Positions 1-5,139 of a stretch of DNA of 5,139 bases are shown one piece after another; position 1 is the stretch's first letter; every line of letters begins with the position of its first letter. Source of the stretch: Planctomycetaceae bacterium (GTDB lineage: Bacteria; Planctomycetota; Planctomycetia; Pirellulales; Thermoguttaceae); assembly GCA_031283825.1 (NCBI GenBank), contig JAITAZ010000112.1:1-5139 (forward strand), in the 5' to 3' direction. The position numbers and the translations under genes are program-made. The notes beneath the pieces were generated by a model. The model was not told the origin of the DNA, searched no databases, and worked only from the letters and a program-made list of their open reading frames with translations.

Positions 1-40
1 CATTACCGACAGCGTAGCGAAAAGTAACCGCCGGTAAAAT
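1..40. repeat. REP-like imperfect inverted repeat at the left edge
   Basis: Bases 4-12 (TACCGACAG) pair with 28-36 (CCGCCGGTA) with two mismatches around a loop carrying AGCGTAGCGA. The CCGCCGG arm and the short arm-loop-arm layout look like the dispersed hairpins that litter intergenic DNA of some Planctomycetota; that comparison is from memory. The element may continue left of the window. Short open frames crossing it (a + strand tail ending at 27 or 36, or a - strand ATG at 45) have no recognisable product, so I do not call a gene. Confidence 0.4.
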
Positions 41-56
41 ATCATAAGAACCTAAA

Positions 57-69
57 GTCCCGCAGGGAC
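57..69. repeat. Short perfect hairpin GTCCC-GCA-GGGAC
   Basis: Five perfect GC-rich base pairs (57-61 with 65-69) enclose a three-base loop in otherwise AT-rich intergenic DNA. No T-run follows on either strand, so it is not a convincing terminator. It sits between the left-edge inverted repeat and the 102-152 repeat and is probably part of the same dispersed REP-like sequence. Confidence 0.45.
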
Positions 70-101
70 GGCATTATGAATTATCGTTACAATAAAATTA
101 T

Positions 102-152
102 GTAACCGTTCACGCACAAAAGAAAAATTTCCTAAGCCCTGAAAAGGCGTAG
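102..152 (+). repeat. Dispersed repeat, left half-copy (begins GTAACCGTTCACG)
   Basis: These 51 bases align without gaps to 4877-4927 downstream of the gene, with 43 identities. The first 13 bases are identical and the GGCGTAG end is shared. Most differences fall in the small central hairpin (CCCT...AGG here, CCCT...AGGG on the right). The second inverted arm that completes the right-hand copy is absent here, so this is a half element. It is preceded by CGTTACAA at 85-92, whose GTTACA pairs with TGTAAC at 101-106. Confidence 0.65.
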
Positions 153-190
153 GATTGTAATATATCAGCGGAATATTTATAACGGCTTAT

Positions 191-267
191 TTCTGCGATA
201 TTCTGCGTTTTCTGCGTTTAAATTTGATAAAAAATTTTAAAGCAGAAAACGCAGAAAAATTGCAGAA
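191..267. repeat. Long dyad of TTCTGCG units (three forward, three inverted)
   Basis: TTCTGC occurs at 191, 201 and 210, and its complement GCAGAA at 242, 251 and 262, mirrored almost exactly about base 228.5. The inner part folds as a 25-bp stem (201-225 with 232-256) with only two mismatches and a 6-base loop. A transcript would form a strong hairpin, but no T-run follows on either strand, so a terminator role is not well supported. It could be a REP-type element or an array of protein-binding sites; the function is unknown. Confidence 0.6.
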
Positions 268-300
268 AATTATGAAAACAAAATTCAGAAAAAATATTGT

Positions 301-335
301 CGTTACAAATATTCATTTGTTGTAATCGTTCACGC
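301..335 (+). repeat. Diverged copy of the GTAACCGTTCACG motif with its CGTTACAA partner
   Basis: CGTTACAA at 301-308 is followed by TTGTAATCGTTCACGC at 320-335. The 13-mer at 322-334 differs from GTAACCGTTCACG by one base. The same arrangement (CGTTACAA, short spacer, then the 13-mer) occurs at 85-115, so these are two copies of one composite unit. The CGTTACAA and TTGTAATCG parts form an imperfect stem. Confidence 0.5.
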
Positions 336-340
336 GTTTT

Positions 341-570
341 AAATTCATAATTCAGAATTTTTAGAGATACTCTCAAAAGATAAAAACTGATTTTACACTA
401 AAATATTACCCAATTATTACCGATTGACTAATCCGCAAGATTTGCGAAAATATTAGCGTAATTTCTACAAAACTCTTTTTTATTTTTTACCTCACAAATT
501 ATTAAGAGATTTTTTTAACTATTCAATAGTTTACTTTTCCTTCCAACCTAAAAATAAATTTTTCACGAAC
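341..570 (+). promoter_or_regulatory. AT-rich leader of the ccsA-like gene; promoter region not resolved
   Basis: This stretch must carry the promoter unless the gene is cotranscribed with something upstream. It contains small hairpins at 341-360 (AAATTC/GAATTT), 359-378 (TTTT-GAGA/TCTC-AAAA with one bulged A) and 434-446 (CGCAA-GAT-TTGCG), plus a palindrome at 517-531. TTGACT at 424-429 resembles a -35 box, but no well-spaced -10 box follows. No GGAGG-like ribosome-binding site lies ahead of the ATG at 571, so initiation probably relies on an unstructured A/T-rich leader. No coding frame or RNA gene is recognisable here. Confidence 0.3.
517..531. promoter_or_regulatory. Perfect palindrome AACTATT-C-AATAGTT upstream of the start codon; candidate operator
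   Basis: Seven perfect base pairs flank a single central C, 39 bases before the ATG at 571. The size and position suit a dimeric transcription-factor site. The sequence is AT-rich, so chance is possible, and there is no second copy in the window. The regulator, if any, is unknown. Confidence 0.3.
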
Positions 571-3500
571 ATGAAAAAAATTTTAATATTCGTTTTTTTG
601 GGCGTTATTTTTTTTACAGCTTCAATCTGTTTCTCCAACATTTTGTTTGCTCAAAATAGGCACTACTGGGATACAATTCCCGTATTCGACGGCGGTCGAA
701 CTATGCCTCTTTCCTCATTTGCCCGCCAAATTGTATTCGAAATATGCGGCTCTACCCGTCCATTTATCAACCAAGATAATACCGTCCTCGCAGAACTCGA
801 CCGCATAATCGAAACTCAACGATTACTAGAATCAACAAATACCACAGCTACAGAAAACTCTCAATCAGACGAGATTTTCATGCCAATCACGCCCGATATT
901 AAATCAATAGATACCGGACTCGGCGTCGTCTCCGACGCATTGCGTAACGCTAAACATAACGTCAAAACTAACCGTCTCGAAAGAATCCCATACCTCTCCG
1001 GCAAACAAGCCGAAAATATCTCAAACCGAATCCGTACCCTAATCCCGCCTCAAGGTCGATACTTTAACCCGTCCGAATTATTACTCTCATGGATGACCGA
1101 ACCCGAAATCTGGGAATTTATCCCAATAATTAGCCTGCCTGAATCAGATTACAGACAACTACAAGGCTTCCCGCTTATCAATAACTCCAGCCAAACCCTC
1201 GCCCGAGTCTCCGTTTTACAACTTAAAACCTCCGAAAATTTCAAACAACGACAACTCGAACTCGCACAAAAACAACAAAATCCAACAAACCCCGAATTGT
1301 CAGATTCTGATAAAATCACCGAAAGAATACTCGCCGCTCTCTACGCCTACGAAAATCTCACCTTCGACCCAAGACGACACTCGCCAACAAAAATGATCGA
1401 TATACTACAATCCGCTATACCAAAATCATTCAGAATCGCACAACAAGCATGGAACGAATTACACAATATCGGCGAAGAACCACAAAAATTAACCCTCGCA
1501 AACGAAAACCAAGAACAAACTCACGAAACCTCAAAACGATGGAACGAAATCTATGTAGCCCTAAATCAACTGTCAGAAAATCTCATCCTAAATGAAAACG
1601 CAGAACTACGAAAAATTCCAAATCTACGAACAGTCGAATTACGCTTCGAAAAAATTCTTACGCTAATCGAAATCAATATAAACGAAAGCAACGCTTTCAT
1701 GCAAAAAATCTACAAAAATAAAACCGCCGCACCAAACACAGAAACAAACTCCATCAACCCCGAAAAAATACTGCCCAGATTGTTCGAACAACAAACGCTC
1801 GCCCAAAACGAAGATCAAATCCGTCAGTGGATTCTCGCTTACAATTACTCGCTTAAATCATTGTATCGCGAAGTCGAAGCCGCATACATCTCCCTTTACG
1901 ACAACGGACGAACACTACGAGTTATGCCCATAATCTCCGCTCAAACTATCAGCGACGTCGATACAGAATACGCCGTCAATCCATGGGCGTCAATAAGACT
2001 AGTTCTAAACGGAAACGAATTCGCAATCAGAAGATTCCTCGACCCAAACTTCAAACTAATAAAACCTACCCCGCAACCCGCAAATATCCAAGAACAACCA
2101 ACTACAACTAATCCAATTACAGATTTAAACTCCGATCCAAATATCAATCCAAATCCAAATTCAAATACCACGACAAATTCAACTCCAAAAGATACGCCAT
2201 CCCTTGTCGATCAATTGTCAATTATGCGAAACTCAATAAATACAAAAAAAACAGAGACAGAAACTGAAACTGACTTGACAAAAGAAACAAACGTTAATTC
2301 TACCGATAACTCTAACTCAACCGCCAAATCCAACGACGATAACGACAAGAATATTCGTAACGAAAATACAAATAACAATCCAAATGTCAATGACGATCAA
2401 CAAGACGAAATAGATATATTTGACGGAGCTAGAACAGATATTTATGCGCGTCCTAATTTTGAAGAAGACTACGGGTCGGAGAATTTTTTTACGGAACCGA
2501 TAATAAATATTCGCGTGAATTTTCTTGATTCTCTTTATTCAATATTTATTACGCCAACGCGAATAGGTTCTACGATTCAGTTTACTCAAGTATCGCAATC
2601 GGTTCTGAATCTTATTCGCGAGAGTGCGTTGCGAATCGAAGTGAGACGTCGTCAGCTTGTCGATTCGGACGATCAATTATCAGAGGAGCTTTTGCATAAA
2701 ACACAGTATCCGCTTCCTGACGACGTGAAATTAGAGAATTTGTATTTTGCAATTTCTCCGTTTTATTGGATGATGATTTTGGCGTTTGGTTCAATTTTAT
2801 TTGGCGTATCGGCGATAGTAGCCGCGTATTTTTGGCGAGAACTTACGGCAACGGTAAACACGTCGGCAGTGAAAAAAATTAGCGAGGAAGAAGAGGCGAT
2901 TGAGACGGGTAATGCGTCGGTGTCGGAGTTATCGGGTATAAAGTCTGGGGTGAGATCTGGCGTGAGGTCTGGCGTGAGATCGAGTATGAAATCTGGGGTG
3001 CAATCGGGTTTGCGTCATGCGGAAACGAAGTCTGGAATAACTCCGGCAACATCGACGGCTACGGAAGAAGAGTCGCCGGACGTGAATGATATTATGGAAT
3101 CGATAGTAGCACCCGGATTTTATTCGATGGTAAATTCTGGCGTGAATTCGGAATCGCATGAGAACAGTATTATTGGCGTTCATAATCAGCAGGACAAGTC
3201 AGCGGAGGTAGGCGGTCATCCGATTTGGCAGGACGAGTCGGCGGATTATACTAATTCGACGGAGGAGGCGGCGTTGTGGATTGGAGTTGGACTGCTTTTG
3301 ATTTCGATTATTGTTGCGTTAATTGGCGGACTGATGCGGGCGTGGATTTCTGGTTGGGCGCCGGTAACGAATATGTATGAGACGGTAATTTTGATGGCGG
3401 TATCGGCGGCGGCGATTGGGATTTGGTACACGCTTTATCCGTTGGTTCAACCGGTATTTTCTCTTGCTTGGCGATATACGGAGTTTCCGTTGTTTTCTCA

Positions 3501-4839
3501 ATTTATGACAATTTTGAGCGGCGGACGCGGTAGTCAATCGGGATTAGCGGGCGAGACAATTACGACAGGCGAGACGGCGAGACGCGAGGCGTTTGAGCAT
3601 TTTGGCGGCGTTAATTTAGCTGGAGTTGCGGGCGTTGGCGGAGTTGGAGTAATTTCTGGCGTAGGCGGGGCGAGCGAGATGATTGGCGCGAGAGTTGAGA
3701 GTGAGAATCGATTAGCGGAGATTCGTCGAGTGTGGTTAGCGGTTCCTAGGGTAGTTTTGATGTTAGTTACGTTTTGTGTTTTGATGTGGATTTCGTATGG
3801 TGATTTGTCTGGGTCGAGTGGTTTATTTGAGAATTTTTCTCATTCGATATTGATGTTGGACGTGATAGATTTGGCGGTGGTATTAGTGAGTATAGGTGCG
3901 ATAGTGTGGTTTATTCCGCGAATGATTTTATCTTTTGTTGTATTTTTACCTTTATTATTTAATTCTAATTCGGTGGCGGTATCATTGGGAATAGTTTCGT
4001 ATTCGGCGGGTCGGTCTGTGCGTGGCGGATTGGGTCGAGGTGGTTCGTTGTCGTCAGTATTTTCGGGCGAGTCTGCTTCTTCGGTTGGCGGCGGAGTGAT
4101 GGACGAGAGTGGAGTGGTGTGGTTTAGGTCTGCGAGGAACAGGGTATTGGATCGCAAGTTATTTTTGATAGCGGCGGCGTCGATAGTTTTTCTTGCTGGT
4201 TTTTTTGCGTATGGTAATTCGTCTCAGTTGAATCCTAATTTTAAGCCGTTGACGGCGGTATTGCGTAGTAATTTTTGGTTGACGGTTCATGTGATAGCGA
4301 TAATAGTCAGTTATGCGGCGGCGTTTATAGCGTGGAGTATGTCGGTAATAGCGTTGGGTGCGGTGATATTTGGGCGATATGAGATTAAGAGGTCTCGAGG
4401 TCGGAAGGAGTTGAAGTTTCCGTTGATGTTTGAGATGTTTGTGCCGACGGTATTGAGGTTGATGCGTTTTTCGTTATTATTTTTAGCGGTTGGAACGATA
4501 CTTGGGGCGAGATGGGCGGATTATTCGTGGGGTAGATTTTGGGGTTGGGATCCTAAGGAGGTGTGGGCGTTGATTACGATATTATTTTTTGCGGTGATAT
4601 TACATGCGAGGTTAGCGAAATATTATGGCAAATTGGGTGTAGTGGTTGGGGCGTTATTTTCGTCGATTGCGGTCATAATGACATGGTATGGAATAAATTT
4701 TGTTTTTAGGGGCAGTGTTCATTCGTATGGCGGTGGTGCAGCGAATGCGGCAACGTTATTTCTAATAACTTTTATAGTAATAAATCTGCTATGGGGAATA
4801 GCGGCAATTGTAAGATATAAATCAGAATTAAATAGATAA
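571..4839 (+). CDS. ccsA: CcsA-like system II cytochrome c assembly protein with a very large N-terminal periplasmic extension
   Basis: Predicted heme-handling subunit of the system II cytochrome c synthase, which moves heme across the inner membrane and attaches it to apocytochrome c outside. Seen: signal peptide at residues 1-27 (likely cut after L-F-A); periplasmic domain about 28-495 opening with I-P-V-F-D-G-G-R-x-M-P-L near 36-47; Asn/Thr/Pro-rich linker 499-613; membrane segments near 731-755, 902-922, 935-957, 1056-1076, 1098-1118, 1197-1214, 1240-1266, 1296-1312, 1334-1348, 1355-1378 and 1394-1414; P-V-T-N-M-Y-E at 931-937; WWD motif 1320-1333; His 1240, 1345 and 1384. Basic residues after 1267, 1347 and 1415 put WWD, His1240 and His1384 on the periplasmic side, as in the family. 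Typical CcsA is about 300 residues, so this one is greatly enlarged. No ResB domain is visible. ATG 571 is chosen because it directly starts the signal peptide; no Shine-Dalgarno precedes it. Family assignment is firm; the role of the N-terminal domain is unknown. Confidence 0.93.
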   Translation: MKKILIFVFLGVIFFTASICFSNILFAQNRHYWDTIPVFDGGRTMPLSSFARQIVFEICGSTRPFINQDNTVLAELDRIIETQRLLESTNTTATENSQSDEIFMPITPDIKSIDTGLGVVSDALRNAKHNVKTNRLERIPYLSGKQAENISNRIRTLIPPQGRYFNPSELLLSWMTEPEIWEFIPIISLPESDYRQLQGFPLINNSSQTLARVSVLQLKTSENFKQRQLELAQKQQNPTNPELSDSDKITERILAALYAYENLTFDPRRHSPTKMIDILQSAIPKSFRIAQQAWNELHNIGEEPQKLTLANENQEQTHETSKRWNEIYVALNQLSENLILNENAELRKIPNLRTVELRFEKILTLIEININESNAFMQKIYKNKTAAPNTETNSINPEKILPRLFEQQTLAQNEDQIRQWILAYNYSLKSLYREVEAAYISLYDNGRTLRVMPIISAQTISDVDTEYAVNPWASIRLVLNGNEFAIRRFLDPNFKLIKPTPQPANIQEQPTTTNPITDLNSDPNINPNPNSNTTTNSTPKDTPSLVDQLSIMRNSINTKKTETETETDLTKETNVNSTDNSNSTAKSNDDNDKNIRNENTNNNPNVNDDQQDEIDIFDGARTDIYARPNFEEDYGSENFFTEPIINIRVNFLDSLYSIFITPTRIGSTIQFTQVSQSVLNLIRESALRIEVRRRQLVDSDDQLSEELLHKTQYPLPDDVKLENLYFAISPFYWMMILAFGSILFGVSAIVAAYFWRELTATVNTSAVKKISEEEEAIETGNASVSELSGIKSGVRSGVRSGVRSSMKSGVQSGLRHAETKSGITPATSTATEEESPDVNDIMESIVAPGFYSMVNSGVNSESHENSIIGVHNQQDKSAEVGGHPIWQDESADYTNSTEEAALWIGVGLLLISIIVALIGGLMRAWISGWAPVTNMYETVILMAVSAAAIGIWYTLYPLVQPVFSLAWRYTEFPLFSQFMTILSGGRGSQSGLAGETITTGETARREAFEHFGGVNLAGVAGVGGVGVISGVGGASEMIGARVESENRLAEIRRVWLAVPRVVLMLVTFCVLMWISYGDLSGSSGLFENFSHSILMLDVIDLAVVLVSIGAIVWFIPRMILSFVVFLPLLFNSNSVAVSLGIVSYSAGRSVRGGLGRGGSLSSVFSGESASSVGGGVMDESGVVWFRSARNRVLDRKLFLIAAASIVFLAGFFAYGNSSQLNPNFKPLTAVLRSNFWLTVHVIAIIVSYAAAFIAWSMSVIALGAVIFGRYEIKRSRGRKELKFPLMFEMFVPTVLRLMRFSLLFLAVGTILGARWADYSWGRFWGWDPKEVWALITILFFAVILHARLAKYYGKLGVVVGALFSSIAVIMTWYGINFVFRGSVHSYGGGAANAATLFLITFIVINLLWGIAAIVRYKSELNR
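2065..2409 (+). other. Coding segment for the Asn/Thr/Pro-rich low-complexity linker
   Basis: Codons 499-613 of the ccsA-like gene encode a disordered-looking stretch dominated by Asn, Thr, Pro, Ser, Asp and Lys, including an N-P-N-P-N run near 526-530 and alternating Thr-Glu at 561-566. It separates the periplasmic N-terminal domain from the part leading into the membrane core. DNA and protein composition both change at its right end. It is probably a flexible periplasmic spacer. Confidence 0.7.
2400..2445 (+). other. Internal switch of codon and strand composition within the gene
   Basis: Upstream, third codon positions are mainly A and C; downstream they are mainly G and T. Hand counts of 60 codons from lines starting at 1261, 1501 and 1621 give A 30, C 17, T 10, G 3. 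Sixty codons from lines starting at 3361, 3721 and 4381 give G 33, T 19, A 8, C 0. The change happens over roughly codons 611-625, where the Asn-rich linker ends. The frame continues with no stop, and no internal start signal is evident. Confidence 0.75.
2941..3012 (+). repeat. In-frame 12-nt tandem repeat coding for R/K-S-G-V units
   Basis: Six consecutive 12-base units, each near AGATCTGGCGTG, encode K-S-G-V, R-S-G-V twice, R-S-S-M, K-S-G-V and Q-S-G-L (residues 791-814). A further related K-S-G-I follows at 820-823. The array lies in the predicted cytoplasmic loop 756-901 between two membrane segments and gives a short basic stretch after an acidic one (E-E-E-E at 772-775). Unit divergence suggests slippage followed by drift. 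The copy number probably varies between strains. Confidence 0.8.
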
Positions 4840-4875
4840 CTCATGTTACGCACTTGCTGCGAGTTTTATTTTTTT
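4838..4875 (+). terminator. Probable intrinsic terminator of the ccsA-like gene
   Basis: AACTC at 4838-4842 can pair with GAGTT at 4861-4865, and inside it GCA (4850-4852) with TGC (4858-4860), leaving a bulge on the 5' side. The stem runs straight into TTTTATTTTTTT at 4864-4875. Its position overlapping the stop codon suits termination of the single-gene transcript. The stem is short and bulged, so efficiency is uncertain. Confidence 0.45.
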
Positions 4876-4876
4876 A

Positions 4877-4956
4877 GTAACCGTTCACGTACAAGAGAAA
4901 AATTTCATAAACCCTTTCAGGGCGTAGTATTTTTTCTTTTGAACGTGAACGGTTAC
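4877..4956. repeat. 80-bp inverted-repeat element with 28-bp arms, full copy of the dispersed repeat
   Basis: Arms 4877-4904 and 4929-4956 pair at 25 of 28 positions, the outer 14 perfectly (GTAACCGTTCACGT and its complement). A small inner hairpin CCCT-TTC-AGGG occupies 4912-4922. The left half matches 102-152 at 43 of 51 bases. There is no coding capacity and no obvious target-site duplication. It resembles a miniature inverted-repeat or BIME-type element mobilised or maintained in trans; the class is not proven. Confidence 0.65.
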
Positions 4957-5013
4957 CCCAAAAAATAATATGTTTTTTAAAAAACCGTGAACGGTTACAA
5001 TAATTTTTTGGGG
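4956..5013. repeat. Second dyad enclosing the palindrome AACCGT-GA-ACGGTT
   Basis: CCCCAAAAAATAAT at 4956-4969 pairs with ATAATTTTTTGGGG at 5000-5013 at 13 of 14 positions. Between them, 4983-4996 is a perfect 6-bp dyad (AACCGT/ACGGTT with a GA centre). Bases 4986-4998 are an exact inverted copy of the GTAACCGTTCACG motif. The unit abuts the 80-bp element, so the two may belong to one compound repeat. Confidence 0.55.
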
Positions 5014-5056
5014 GGACTTAGGGGACAAAGGGGACGTTGGGGACACTGGGGACGTT
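5012..5056 (+). repeat. Five tandem GGGGACNNN units (9-nt period), G-quadruplex-prone
   Basis: GGGGAC is perfectly conserved five times at 9-base intervals (5012, 5021, 5030, 5039, 5048), while the three following bases vary (TTA, AAA, GTT, ACT, GTT). The five G-runs are separated by 5-base spacers, which fits a G-quadruplex on the + strand. Because the period is a multiple of three, all frames read through it as repeats, but the only + frame open across it here stops at 5063-5065 and has no start, so I do not call it coding. Confidence 0.75.
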
Positions 5057-5139
5057 TTTGTTTGAAATCTGGGGTTGATGAATCAGGAGAGAATACTGAA
5101 AAAAATCTCTCTTTTAAAAAGGCTATTGTCTTCTGTTGA

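Noticed and set aside
1..45. Tail of a + strand gene ending at 27 or 36, or a - strand gene with ATG at 45 reading M-I-F-Y-R-R-L-L
   Set aside because: All these short frames run through a REP-like inverted repeat and none can be matched to a protein family from so few codons.
102..335. CRISPR-like array from the repeated GTAACCGTTCACG motif
   Set aside because: Copies are irregularly spaced, in both orientations, and lie thousands of bases apart on both sides of a gene, without uniform spacers or cas genes.
424..456. Possible sigma-70 promoter with TTGACT at 424-429
   Set aside because: The -35 match is good, but the best -10 candidates (AATATT at 449, TATTAG at 451) sit 19 and 21 bases away and match poorly. 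A 5-bp hairpin also occupies the spacer.
571..660. Lipoprotein signal around Cys20
   Set aside because: The residue before Cys20 is Ile, which does not fit a lipobox; cleavage after Ala27 by signal peptidase I is more plausible.
1941..4157. Several open frames of 60-105 codons on the - strand within the large gene (for example 1941-2171, 2929-3183, 3840-4157)
   Set aside because: They lie entirely antisense to a well-supported gene and have low-complexity or biased translations with no recognisable domain. Their openness follows from the skewed codon use of the + strand gene.
102..4956. Composite transposon with the two related repeats as ends of a mobile unit carrying the ccsA-like gene
   Set aside because: The left copy is incomplete, the two copies are in direct orientation, no transposase is present and no target duplication is visible. 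The repeats are better explained as independent intergenic elements.
5086..5115. Terminator GAGAGA...TCTCTC followed by TTTT
   Set aside because: The stem is only 6 bp with a 13-base A-rich loop and low GC content, and the T-run is four bases, too weak to call.

Overview
The window is dominated by one very large gene on the + strand (571-4839, 1422 codons). It encodes a CcsA/CcmF-superfamily cytochrome c assembly (heme-handling) membrane protein. The assignment rests on the C-terminal core: a tryptophan-rich WWD motif with a W-G-W-D-P-K-E-x-W-A run at residues 1324-1333, an upstream P-V-T-N-M-Y-E motif, and three histidines (1240, 1345, 1384) placed as in system II cytochrome c synthases. Ahead of this core lie a signal peptide, about 470 residues of predicted periplasmic domain and an Asn/Thr/Pro-rich linker. 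I see no ResB/CcsB part, so a separate ResB partner is expected elsewhere.

Organism: probably a low-to-moderate-GC bacterium using system II cytochrome c maturation. The oversized CcsA-like protein, the lack of a Shine-Dalgarno sequence and flanks packed with short dispersed hairpins fit Planctomycetota best (possibly a gut-associated Pirellulales lineage), with Bacteroidota-like groups as the alternative. This is inference, with no marker gene to prove it.

Layout. Bases 1-570 hold no convincing gene. They are a patchwork of REP-like hairpins (1-40, 57-69), half of a dispersed repeat (102-152), a long dyad of TTCTGCG units (191-267), a diverged repeat motif (301-335), and an AT-rich leader with a perfect 15-nt palindrome (517-531) before the ATG. 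Bases 571-4839 are the ccsA-like gene. Bases 4840-5139 begin with a terminator-like hairpin, then an 80-bp inverted-repeat element related to the 102-152 repeat, another dyad, and five tandem 9-nt GGGGACNNN units with G-quadruplex potential. No gene can be assigned at either edge.

The most striking signal is inside the gene. Its first part (to about 2400) is strongly A/C-biased on the coding strand, especially at third codon positions, while the part after about 2420 is strongly G/T-biased. The reading frame stays open across the switch, which falls at the end of the Asn-rich linker. This suggests a gene fusion, a recombination junction or a replication-linked skew boundary within one gene. 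I found no sign of a defence system, CRISPR array, transposase or RNA gene.
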